In this document: positions 36,638 through 46,000 of the stretch, piece by piece
How the letters are laid out: the number at the start of each line of letters is the position of its first letter
How positions within the stretch are numbered: the stretch's first letter is position 1
Assembly: GCA_047404195.1 (NCBI GenBank)
Contig: JBDOIU010000005.1
Coordinates: 1-64,000, forward strand
Direction of reading: 5' to 3'
DNA length: 64,000 nucleotides
Source: JAJRRL01 sp047404195
GTDB taxonomy: Bacteria > Pseudomonadota > Gammaproteobacteria > JAJRRL01
Notes under the pieces: model-generated
Told to the model about the DNA's origin: nothing
Database searches by the model: none
What the model saw: only the letters and a program-made list of their open reading frames with translations
Position numbers and translations under genes: made by a program

Positions 36638-37849
36638 TTATGTTATGGCGTCTGGATCAAGCTTCTTCTTCTTCGCTGACTGGTGTCTTTCACGCTTTTC
36701 AATGTCGATATATCGATCGGTGATGGCGCTTGAGCTGTGCCCAGCATCATCTCTAACATGTTCACGAGGTCGTATTTTAACATCATCTGATATGCCTGTA
36801 TGTCTTAGCCAGTGTACAGTTGCAGCTTTCATTTGCTGCGCTTCATGTGTGAAGCCATTACTATACAACACATCAATCGTACGGTCATAGCATTCTTGTA
36901 CTAACTTTCGAATGGTCGCTGTATTTCCAACTGCACCGTGTCCACGTAGCTTGGGTATGAGAGGCTTATGGTCATCTGCTGCTGGTAGTGGTGAGTATCC
37001 TAGAAAATTTCGATAGCGAGTGAGTGCTTTGAGCATCGCATCGGAGACAGCAATGTCTCGCTGTTTGTTACCTTTTCCAAGAGTACGGAACCACCATTGT
37101 CCATCATAATCCTGATGGAAGTGTGACATGAGTGGTATCCATTGTTGGCTAGCCGTCAGTTCAGATATTCTAAGATACATGGCATATAGGCATGACAAAA
37201 TAAATAAGCTGCGTTCATATCTTTCAGGGTTATCTGTCGTCATTTTTTCTGTGGTTTCAAGCAGCGTTGACCACTGTAGCTCAGACAAGCGGCGTATGCT
37301 GCGTTGTGTATTATGTTGTGCAATCAGCCTGCTTTTTTGACGCAGCAGGCGAATTGGGTTTCGGTTTAAGCGACCACTTTCTATATGATAGTTATAAAAG
37401 GAGCTGAGAATTGATAGCGCATCCTTCAGGGCGCTTGCTGAAAGCATGAAATTATTTTTGTGCGTCGGATTAGCTAACTTTTCAGATTTCGATTGTCTCA
37501 CAACAAAAGGTCGCCATGCTTTATTGGCTTGACGTTCGCCAGCAACATCAATAAACCGTGGCACATGATTGCCACCAATCCAGCTTGATGGTGGTGATTG
37601 ACAAAACTCGATATATTTTTCTATATCTTGTCTATCGAGTTGTTGAATGGATTTTTTTTGGATATGAGAGGCCCACTGTACAAAGCGCTCTATATCCTTC
37701 CGATAGGTTTTATAGGTCGCTGGACTGTTCTTGTAGCACAGCAAGAAATCTTTTCCGAGCGTAAAGTTTTCTTGTTGATGGTTTGATAGTGGAGGTGTGT
37801 ATACTGTAAGATTTGCACTGATATCAAATAAGGGGGTAGGCGAGGTCAT
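36638..37849 (-). CDS. Tyrosine recombinase/phage-type integrase
   Basis: 403 residues. The N-terminal SAM-like core-binding region (about 30-150) leads to a catalytic domain with RISELTASQQW (first Arg), HWLRHTGISDD (His-x-x-Arg), AGHSSSAITDRYI (His, then nucleophile Tyr). All key residues can be placed. The C-terminus is Lys-rich (HQSAKKKKLDP). No excisionase, phage genes or att repeats are nearby, and the gene sits 11 bases after the permease and 13 before spmA inside a single-strand gene run, so it may be a domesticated or chromosomal recombinase and not part of a mobile element. Confidence 0.85.
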   Translation of the reverse strand: MTSPTPLFDISANLTVYTPPLSNHQQENFTLGKDFLLCYKNSPATYKTYRKDIERFVQWASHIQKKSIQQLDRQDIEKYIEFCQSPPSSWIGGNHVPRFIDVAGERQANKAWRPFVVRQSKSEKLANPTHKNNFMLSASALKDALSILSSFYNYHIESGRLNRNPIRLLRQKSRLIAQHNTQRSIRRLSELQWSTLLETTEKMTTDNPERYERSLFILSCLYAMYLRISELTASQQWIPLMSHFHQDYDGQWWFRTLGKGNKQRDIAVSDAMLKALTRYRNFLGYSPLPAADDHKPLIPKLRGHGAVGNTATIRKLVQECYDRTIDVLYSNGFTHEAQQMKAATVHWLRHTGISDDVKIRPREHVRDDAGHSSSAITDRYIDIEKRERHQSAKKKKLDPDAIT

Positions 37850-37860
37850 TCAGTACTCTC

Positions 37861-39057
37861 TTAGTTAGACCTGAGTGCGTCAATTGGATCCATGTCTGCG
37901 GCTTTGAGTGCAGGATATAGTCCAGATACAACGCCGACAAACGTTGACACGAAAAACCCTAGCAAAATAGGTGCTAAGTAAAATGCGCGCTCCCAACCAT
38001 TAAATGCAGCAATGATGTAGGCAATGGCTATACCTATAATGATACCAAACGCACCACCAGCAGCGGTGAGCAAAATTGATTCACTAATAAACAGTGCTGT
38101 GATATCGGATTTTTGCGCGCCAATTGCCATCAGCAAACCAATTTCTTTTCGTCGCTCTGTGATAGACACAAGCATGATGTTCATCACACCAATGCCTCCA
38201 ACAACGAGAGAGATACTTGCAATTGCACTCAGTAGTAGTTCAAATGTTTGGCGAGACTTGCTGATCATATCAATGACTTCTTTTGGATTGCGTGCGTGTA
38301 CACGTAGGCCAGATGTATGTTGTTGTATGTATTGTGTGATATGATCACCTGCTTCTTTAAGCGGCACGGCTTTGTCAATCTTCGCGACGATTTGATTGAT
38401 GCCTTGGGATTCACCTGTATTCAGTGCATTCTGTAACGGAACGAGTGTACTGTTATTGATGTCTAAGCTGATAATGTAGTTCTCAGGCCATGGCTTCAAT
38501 GTGCCGACAACAGTGTAGTAATGCTTGCCAACCAGAATCTGATGGCCAATAAGTTGACTGCTGTGGCCATTTGAGAGCTTGGCTGCAAGCTTGCTTCCCA
38601 AAACGCAGTAAGGACTTTCTTTGTCGAGTTCTGATACGTAGCGCCCATTGTCTAGTTGGGTGTTAATGACTGACGCAAAACTATCGTCAATGCCAACAAG
38701 CTCGTTTTCAATACGTTTTCCGTGGTGGAACATTTCAACATATTGTGTGGTATATGCTGTATATTTAGTGATGGATGCAATGGTTTTTTTTAGGGACTGG
38801 AGGAGTGGTATTGTGATGCCACTTTCGTCTTTTCCTTGTTCGTTACTAGAGCGTGTTTGGCTGATATTAACACTGACGATATTTGTACCCAGTGATTTGA
38901 ATTGCGACAGTGCGTGCTCAGTTGCCATATGGCCACTGTACACCAGGGAAACGACTGAGCCTGTACCGACCATGATACCAATAATGGCAAGAATAGACCT
39001 CATCCTTGCTGAAAAAAGATTTTGTATGGAGTATTTAATATTCATTTTAATATTCAT
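37861..39057 (-). CDS. MacB-like ABC transporter permease (FtsX domain)
   Basis: 398 residues. One N-terminal helix (ILAIIGIMVGTGSVVSLVY), a large periplasmic MacB-type domain (about 45-260), then three C-terminal helices including GVMNIMLVSITERRKEIGLL, the usual FtsX signature. Works with the ATPase whose stop it overlaps by four bases, the membrane fusion protein and a TolC-like channel as a tripartite tunnel for export of peptides, toxins or lipids. Confidence 0.92.
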   Translation of the reverse strand: MNIKMNIKYSIQNLFSARMRSILAIIGIMVGTGSVVSLVYSGHMATEHALSQFKSLGTNIVSVNISQTRSSNEQGKDESGITIPLLQSLKKTIASITKYTAYTTQYVEMFHHGKRIENELVGIDDSFASVINTQLDNGRYVSELDKESPYCVLGSKLAAKLSNGHSSQLIGHQILVGKHYYTVVGTLKPWPENYIISLDINNSTLVPLQNALNTGESQGINQIVAKIDKAVPLKEAGDHITQYIQQHTSGLRVHARNPKEVIDMISKSRQTFELLLSAIASISLVVGGIGVMNIMLVSITERRKEIGLLMAIGAQKSDITALFISESILLTAAGGAFGIIIGIAIAYIIAAFNGWERAFYLAPILLGFFVSTFVGVVSGLYPALKAADMDPIDALRSN

Positions 39058-39770
39058 GATGAGCTCTCCGTATTGTAGGAAGTATTAATCTCCCCATCTT
39101 CAACCCGGATTACACGATCACATGCGGCAGCAACTTTGTCATCATGTGTCACAATGATCGTTGTTGTGCCCAGCTCACGATTAAGGTCCTTCATGAGTGC
39201 AAGTACTTTTTTGCCGGTTTTGCTGTCAAGCGCCCCTGTTGGTTCGTCTGCCAGGATTATACTGGGTTGAGTGACTAGAGCGCGTGCAATAGCGACTCGC
39301 TGTTTTTGTCCGCCTGAGAGTTCATTAGGTAGGTGGTGTATGTGATCTTGCATGTCAACCTTTCTTAGTATAGGCAGTACATGATCTTTAATATTCACTT
39401 TTTTTTTGTGTTGGTAGCGTAGCGGTAATGCAGTGTTTTCGAGCGCAGTTAGGCGTGATAATAAAAAGAATTCTTGAAATACAAAGCCGATTTCACAATT
39501 TCTTAGGGCGGCACGTTGGTTGGTGTTGAGCTGATTCACATCTTGGCCATTGAGTCGGTATGTCCCCTCAGTCGTGCTGTCTAATAGGCCAATAAGGTGC
39601 ATCATAGTAGACTTACCTGAGCCAGATGGTCCGATAATTGCTGCGAGTTCACCAGCGTTGATAGTTAGATTAATGTCGCGTAGAGCGTGGTACTCAAGTC
39701 GTCCGCTTGTATAGGTCTTGCCAACATGCTCAAGTTCAATTAGGGGTGAGTCATTATTTTGTGGAGACAT
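39054..39770 (-). CDS. MacB/LolD-type ABC transporter ATP-binding protein
   Basis: 238 residues. Walker A IIGPSGSGKSTMMHLIGLLD, signature LSGGQKQRVAIARAL, Walker B IILADEPTGALDS and switch His in TTIIVTHDD. This is the MacB/LolD subgroup, here a separate polypeptide and not fused to the permease as in E. coli MacB. It overlaps the fusion protein gene by 17 bases. Confidence 0.94.
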   Translation of the reverse strand: MSPQNNDSPLIELEHVGKTYTSGRLEYHALRDINLTINAGELAAIIGPSGSGKSTMMHLIGLLDSTTEGTYRLNGQDVNQLNTNQRAALRNCEIGFVFQEFFLLSRLTALENTALPLRYQHKKKVNIKDHVLPILRKVDMQDHIHHLPNELSGGQKQRVAIARALVTQPSIILADEPTGALDSKTGKKVLALMKDLNRELGTTTIIVTHDDKVAAACDRVIRVEDGEINTSYNTESSS

Positions 39771-40899
39771 GAATGATTGCCTCCTGACCGGACTTTATTT
39801 TTCCTTTCACAGCCACTCGGCCATCAACGGTTGTTTGACCGATTTCCACAGGCGTTTTGATGCTGTCATTACCTTTTTTAATCAATAGGTAGTGTCCTTT
39901 GCTATCTTTTTTGACTGCATGCATGGATACAAATAGCTGCTTTTTAGACTTAGTTTGTATTTCAACTTTGCAGGACATGCCTACTTTAATGATTTTTGCA
40001 TCTGTTTTGCTTGCGGGGTCTGTTTTGACAAGTACTTTGAATTCACTTGCGCGATTACTGCTACTATTAGGGTCTGCTTGTGATGATGTATGTATGACTT
40101 CTCCTGTTAATGTGATACCAGGAAAGGCAGGGCTGGTCACGCGAACACGCATCGCCTCGTGTATTTTATTGATGGCAATTTCACTGACCATTAGCTTTAT
40201 TTGGAAAGACTCAACACGTCCAATTGTGAGCAGCGTCTCTCCTTCTTTAACCGCTTTACCCACAAACAGTGGTTGATTATCTTTATTGTGGCTGCCTGGC
40301 ATGAGCGCAATGCCATTGTATGGCGTTTTAATTGGATAATGTTCTATCTGCATAGATAAAATAGACTTAATTCTATTAATGCTGCTGAGGGAGAGTGCTT
40401 CGAGTTCTTTACTTTTTAGTCTGGCCTTATCTAATGTCTTTTCAAGTTCGTATTTGCTTTGGAAATATGCAATGGCATCATTATTAAAGTTGGACTTTTC
40501 AGACAAGAAGCTGTTACGGTCAGTCACCCCTGCGTCATAAAGCATTTTTGTGCCTTTGAACTTTGCTTCATCGTTAGTGTATTTATCTTTTGCATTAATA
40601 TATTTTTGAAAGTCGTCTTGTATTTTTTTTGTGAGCTCGCTTGATCGTAATTTGATCACCGTCGTATTTTTGCTGAGGGTTTGGCCATAGCTAAAGTGAA
40701 TTGACTCTATATGACCGGTAATAGGGCTGCTGATTGCTTTTCTCAGTGATGGCTGTATTTTACCCGTGTAATAGAGTGACTCTGATTGGCTCTGCTCTGT
40801 GATTGGGAATAGCTTGGTCTTCACCGATTCAGCGAGGCAGCTCATGGACACAATGGTGAGGCATACAGAGATGATGGAAGTCGAAATATATTTAAACAT
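39754..40899 (-). CDS. Periplasmic membrane fusion protein of MacA/HlyD type
   Basis: 381 residues with a signal peptide (ISTSIISVCLTIVSMSCLAE). Barrel-sandwich (lipoyl-like) halves flank a helical hairpin of about 100 residues; the first half is ISSPITGHIESIHFSYGQTL and the second HYPIKTPYNGIALMPGSHN. A beta-barrel and membrane-proximal part follow. It bridges the MacB-like permease to the outer-membrane channel. The start overlaps the TolC-like gene stop by eight bases. Confidence 0.9.
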   Translation of the reverse strand: MFKYISTSIISVCLTIVSMSCLAESVKTKLFPITEQSQSESLYYTGKIQPSLRKAISSPITGHIESIHFSYGQTLSKNTTVIKLRSSELTKKIQDDFQKYINAKDKYTNDEAKFKGTKMLYDAGVTDRNSFLSEKSNFNNDAIAYFQSKYELEKTLDKARLKSKELEALSLSSINRIKSILSMQIEHYPIKTPYNGIALMPGSHNKDNQPLFVGKAVKEGETLLTIGRVESFQIKLMVSEIAINKIHEAMRVRVTSPAFPGITLTGEVIHTSSQADPNSSSNRASEFKVLVKTDPASKTDAKIIKVGMSCKVEIQTKSKKQLFVSMHAVKKDSKGHYLLIKKGNDSIKTPVEIGQTTVDGRVAVKGKIKSGQEAIIHVSTK

Positions 40900-42442
40900 G
40901 GTCTAGATTCCTCATTTTAACTCCCCAGTAGGCTAGGGTATCACTCTTTTTGTTGTGTAAAGTTTGAACTGATTGTAGGTAAGAGATCTCGGCGTTCACC
41001 AAGCTGGTTTGCGCGGTCAGTAGATTGTTTTGGTTTGTCGTCACTTCAAACATTGTTGATTTACCAAAACGTAGCTTCAATTTAGAGTTATTGAGCACTT
41101 CCTGTGATTGCCTGGCTGCAGCACGTGCGATCTTAATCGCTACTTTATTTGATTGAATATTGCGGTAAGTTTGCGTCACATCGGTAATCAGCTTTATTTT
41201 TGCCTGCTGTGCACTGATTTTAGCTTTCTCATAAGCAATTCTAGCGTTAATGAGAGAGTTTTGAGAGTCTATGTCATTGATAGGAATCGAAAGGTTAAGG
41301 CCAGCGCTTATCGGTGCTTTTTTGCCTGCTGCATCTAGTGTCCCACTGTGATAACCTGCTGTCAGATCCAGTTTCCAGCGTCTGGCATCTCTTGCAGTGA
41401 TGATAGATTCTTGTGAAGTTTTGAGTTGAAGGAGTTGTGTTCTGTAGCTAATATTGTTTTCCAGGGCTGTCTGAATACACTTTTTTAGTGAGGGTAATTT
41501 TCTTTTATTCTCTAGAATGTTGAGGTTAAGATTGATTTTGCTGTAAATGTTTAAGCCTAATGCTTGCAGGTAGCTGGTGTAAGTTTCTTGTAAGGACTGC
41601 TTACTGCTGATAAGCGAGTTTTTGCTGCTATTGAGATTGGCCTTTGCCTCAATTGCTGCACTGCGCGTTGTTCGGCCGGCTTTGTATTTTAGCTCAGTTT
41701 GTTGTGTTGTTATCTTGCTGTCATTGAACTGATTTAACGTATTTTGGTAATTGAGCAATGCTTGCACTAATCCCCAGTAACCATTTGTGACGCTCTCAAC
41801 GGTGTTGATAAGCCTACCTTTGTATGACATTAGCGCAATTTGATAGTTACGTTTCGCTTGTTGATAGGAAATGTCAGCGACCATGCCGAATCCACGAATG
41901 AGTGGCTGGGATACATTGAAGTAATAATTGGTTTTGCCGCTTGTTAAATTGCCAGGATGGCTTAGGCCAAGCGTATACTGTGTTCCTTGCCTTGTTTTCA
42001 GTGTGATTGTGCTGTCACTTAATGTTGTGCTGCTTTGCTTGCTGGCATAATTATATGCTAGCTGAAGGTCGCTGATTTGGGGCTTAAATGCATTCATGCT
42101 GGTTTCATATGAGAAGCGGCTGGAAACCAGGTCAATATCGTTGTTAATGATGTCGGTATTGTAACGGAGCGCAAGCAGAATTGCATCATGGATCGATAGT
42201 TTTTTTTTATCGCGTTTTGTTTTACCAGGCATTGGCAGCTGTGAGATATGTTTAGGAAGTTCTTTTTGTAAGCTGTGGTTATCCCAGCCATAAGCCAGTG
42301 GAGGAGGTAGTTCTTTGGGTAATAGCTGCGTTGGTATACCTGTGTTGGGTATGTTTAAGCTGTCTTGTAGATTTGTAGCAGCAACAGCATGCGAAGCTAG
42401 AGAACAAATGGCGAATGTGACAACCTTGTCTTTAAAATGCAT
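40892..42442 (-). CDS. TolC-family outer membrane efflux channel protein
   Basis: 516 residues with a signal peptide (FAICSLASHAVAA). Two OEP repeats of long helices follow: the first from about 85 (SIHDAILLALRYNTDIINND) and the second from about 310 (LPSLKKCIQTALENNISYRT). This is the trimeric channel of the export system encoded by the next three genes. First gene of the run; a good promoter lies 30-60 bases upstream. Confidence 0.9.
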   Translation of the reverse strand: MHFKDKVVTFAICSLASHAVAATNLQDSLNIPNTGIPTQLLPKELPPPLAYGWDNHSLQKELPKHISQLPMPGKTKRDKKKLSIHDAILLALRYNTDIINNDIDLVSSRFSYETSMNAFKPQISDLQLAYNYASKQSSTTLSDSTITLKTRQGTQYTLGLSHPGNLTSGKTNYYFNVSQPLIRGFGMVADISYQQAKRNYQIALMSYKGRLINTVESVTNGYWGLVQALLNYQNTLNQFNDSKITTQQTELKYKAGRTTRSAAIEAKANLNSSKNSLISSKQSLQETYTSYLQALGLNIYSKINLNLNILENKRKLPSLKKCIQTALENNISYRTQLLQLKTSQESIITARDARRWKLDLTAGYHSGTLDAAGKKAPISAGLNLSIPINDIDSQNSLINARIAYEKAKISAQQAKIKLITDVTQTYRNIQSNKVAIKIARAAARQSQEVLNNSKLKLRFGKSTMFEVTTNQNNLLTAQTSLVNAEISYLQSVQTLHNKKSDTLAYWGVKMRNLDHV

Positions 42443-42474
42443 AGCCGTAACGCTTTGGTTAGAAGAATAACATC

Positions 42475-42503
42475 ACTATAAAAAATTATATGAGAAAAGT
42501 CAA
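42475..42503 (-). promoter_or_regulatory. Sigma-70-type promoter of the export operon
   Basis: Minus strand: -35 TTGACT (42498-42503), 17-base spacer, -10 TATAGT (42475-42480). The start codon of the TolC-like gene follows about 33 bases further. The promoter sits just past the tRNA-Phe 3' end, so the operon need not depend on read-through from the tRNA. Confidence 0.65.
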
Positions 42504-42519
42504 AGAGTTGGTCTAGATT

Positions 42520-42592
<73 letters not shown>

Positions 42593-42602
42593 ATGTGTGA
42601 TC

Positions 42603-42631
42603 ATTAAAACGCGAAGAATGCTCACAGTCAA
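42603..42631 (-). promoter_or_regulatory. Promoter of tRNA-Phe
   Basis: Minus strand: -35 TTGACT (42626-42631), 17-base spacer, -10 TTTAAT (42603-42608), ending ten bases before the tRNA 5' end. Both hexamers match the consensus in five of six places. Confidence 0.75.
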
Positions 42632-42735
42632 GCATTCGTTTGCAGTTTTTTTGAATGTTTATTTTATAGGCATCAAGCCCAGTGATTGTCCTGATCACAA
42701 TCGCAGTTATGGTGTGTCTGTGGTTTGCTTAAGGT

Positions 42736-43017
42736 TTATTTGTCATCTGGTGGCGTTTCTGGCGTATAACCATCTGGCTTGGCTGATCCATCACCAAATA
42801 GAAAAGCGAGCATTTCTTTTTGTAAAAAATCGCGTGATTTTTTGTCAATCAGATTGAGTCGGTGTTCGTTGATAAGCATCGTTTGGTGTGCTAGCCAGTC
42901 CTGCCAGGCTTCGGCACTGATATTGTTTAGGATCTCGATACCAATTTCGCCAGGATAGGGCGCCTTGCTCATTTTGGTTCCTGTCTGTTTGTTTTTTTTG
43001 CAGTACACGTCAGCCAT
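42736..43017 (-). CDS. yggX: Probable Fe(2+)-trafficking protein YggX
   Basis: 93 residues, the usual length. It has the conserved N-terminal Cys (VYCKK), PYPGEIGIEI, AWQDWLAHQTMLINEHRLNL and FLQKEMLAFLFG. The family protects Fe-S clusters from oxidative damage and may carry iron. Its start overlaps the stop of the giant gene by eight bases; in most Gammaproteobacteria yggX follows mutY instead, so the neighbour is odd. Confidence 0.95.
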   Translation of the reverse strand: MADVYCKKNKQTGTKMSKAPYPGEIGIEILNNISAEAWQDWLAHQTMLINEHRLNLIDKKSRDFLQKEMLAFLFGDGSAKPDGYTPETPPDDK

Positions 43018-46000
43018 TTCCTGGACCTCCTGTTGATTGTTCTGAATCTAGTGATTCGATGGCAGGCAATTGCCCGCTAAATTGAGCTGGATTAGTGGCA
43101 GCCATTGTGATTGCAGCCATGAAGGATGCAATGATTAGGAATGTGGGCGCCACTAATACCAATGGGGCCATAAATGCCATCGTATGGATTGTGAACGCTG
43201 CAGCAGTTAATAAAATGCAGCCTGACCAAATAACGGTACTTATAATAGCAGGTACTGCAAATAATGAACATTTATTGCCAGCAAGTGGTTGGTTTGTGCC
43301 ATTTCTACGTGTAGAGTTGCCGGTTGCCAAATCAACCAGCAAAGCTAAAGGCCAAACAATGCCCCGTGCTATCGAATGAATGATAGCTTGTTGTAGTTGC
43401 TTTTTATATGTGCTCTGAAGTTGATCAGATCTTCTGTTCTGTCGCGGTGTGGTATTTCGCTCTAAAAATGCCCAGTGTAAAAAGGATGAAATACAGCCAC
43501 GACTGTTATTACAATGCTGTGATATCGAAAACAGTGCATGTGCATAATTTGTGCGGCATGCCTGTGCTTCAATATTGAGGCGTGAATGATCTATGCCTGC
43601 TTTGGCGCCCAGAATGAGTGATTCTAGGGTGTTTTGATTCGGTTGTGAGTTATCTGTATTGAGAATGTTTTCGCGAAAAAGAATGCTGTTGATATCGATA
43701 TTCATTAATGGATTCTGACACAGCGTTTTGAATTGATTTTGAATGCTATGATTAACTCTTTTAAGTATCGCTTCTTCAAATTCGTGGCATTTTGAGACTA
43801 TATATTTTTGGGTATCTTGGTAGATGTTACAGCCAGTGATTGCCTCCTCAACCATTATCGTATTTACGCGTCCCTCAATATCTTGACCAGTCAAATCCAT
43901 ACGCCAAGGCGTGTCTGAAAAGAACCCCTTGATCAACCTCAGAGTGATTTCTGATGTTGATTTGAGGTTTGCAAGACCGGCTATTTGACACATAACACTA
44001 TTGCATTGAGCATCAATGAGGGTTTTATTTATTTCTGGTAGATTACTATCGCGAGTGTCATCGAATAGAAAAAAAGTTCTGCTGTCAGTTGCTTTGCAGA
44101 GGATATCTGTGACAATAGCATGAGCGTCAATGGTATAATGATCAGGTTTTATCTGCGTTAGGGGGCTTTGATTAGAGAGGTCCATCACTTTATTTCTAGC
44201 GTTTTCTTGAAAGCAAGTATGGTCCTTGGCTAGATCTTGGGCGCTGTAATTAGCTTGGCCTACTAATTGTGCCTTCTTAAGAAGTTGTTCCTTGTCTTCC
44301 GATAATTTATTTTTAGCCAGACATGAAAGCACATACGTGAAACATTCGGCTGCCACAAAAGATGATATCTGATCTGGAAGGTCTTTGCTGTCACCGTATG
44401 TCTCATGGAGCCTATAAGTTTTAATGGTGCCATCAGTGTTTGTTTCAATACCATGGTGATCAGTTAGATACGCCTCAAATTGTAGAGTAAAGCCTGCTGT
44501 TTGTTCGGCAAGTGTTGCTGTGGGTTGTGATTCAACTCGTTGCGCAGTCAGGCGTGGGTCACGAGTAAGTATTCCAGGGTTTAGATCAGCAATGCTATGG
44601 CATGATATATCATAGAATTTTTCAATAGCAGGCAGTGTTGGTATAATTGATGCCGTTTCAGATTTTGATTCTTGTTGCGCAGCGGTGTCAATATCCAATT
44701 GGCGTGTGTGTTCTACAAGATCATGCTGTAAATGAATCAAGGGCCGAAGGTTAGGGTGTTCATTTGTAGTAGAATGATTAGTCGCTACTACTTGATCATT
44801 AAGAAGTTTGCATACATAATCACCTGCAGTGCTCTGCCAATGAGTTAGATTTAACCCGATTTCATCAAGATAGGGTTGTACTGATGTGCTTGCATAGGTT
44901 GTTATGCTTGATAAGTGCACCGCTTCGTCACTGCTTAAGAGCGTACCTAGGTCATGCTTGATGATCTGTTTTGCTCTGTCTGTGGCAATCTGTAGAAGAC
45001 GCTCATCATATAGATCTTTTTCCTTGGAAGTTTCTGCTTTGAGTGAGAGTGCCTCAAGCGTCTGCAGTTCAGCTGTTTCTCTTTTAAATAGGTTACGTAT
45101 GCGGTTAGTTGATTGCGTGAGGATGGTTTCTTTCGTTGCTGTAATCTGTCCGTTAAAGTGTTTTCTGAAAGCGTCATGCTGCGCTTTATTGCTAGATAAC
45201 TCTTCTTCTCTCTTCACAGTTGACATTGCATTTGGAAATTGCATGTTACATATCTTCAATTTCTCGAGGTAATGATTTCGTAATTTAATAATAATTTCCA
45301 GCGTTTTTGGTGTTGCTTTGATATGATTTATAATAGCGCTGGAACACTGCGTAGACAAAAGATTGAGTGCGCGTTTTTGCGCAGGTAGTAGCATAGATTT
45401 ATTGAATAGTGTGTCTAAGCCAGAATAACTTGAAAAAGGCATAGATTCAATGTGTTTTGCAAGCTCATTTAATGTGTTGCAGCTTTGGATTCGTTCTTTA
45501 AAGCAGTCTTCAAGGCACTTTGATGTGGTTTTTTTGAGTGCCTTTCTAATCGCTTTAAATGCAGTTTGTGCATGATCCGAAAGTATTTGAGCATCTTTGT
45601 TGTGACAGGTATACTTCGCATATGCTTTCATTCTGAGGAGGCACATCGTGGATTTTGTCATAATTGTTTTGTAGTGGTTTTTTGTAAGCGCTTGACACTC
45701 TCTTTCAAGCCTTGTAAGTGAATTCGTGCTTTCTTTGTTAAAGATTTGTACTTTTTTTTGATCATTGATTTCTTTTAGTCTATCTTGCTGAAAGTTTTCG
45801 CCTTTAGGTAAGCCTGCGATGATGGTTGCTCTTTCTTGTATGTCTTTATCAATTGCAGCATTGAGTGCTTTTAATTTCTGAGTCTCGTCATCACCTGTAG
45901 ATATAGACGGTGAGCCACGCATTAAACGTTCCTGGCAGTTTGTTATGTATTGCTTTGTGAGAGAGTTCAACAAGGCTTCTTCTTTATTCGTGCTTTGAGT

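Noticed and set aside
36638..37849. Integrase as sign of a prophage or genomic island
   Set aside because: Neighbours are transport and spmAB genes; no phage genes, excisionase or att repeats nearby, and tRNA-Phe at 42520 shows no duplicated 3' end that I can find in the window.
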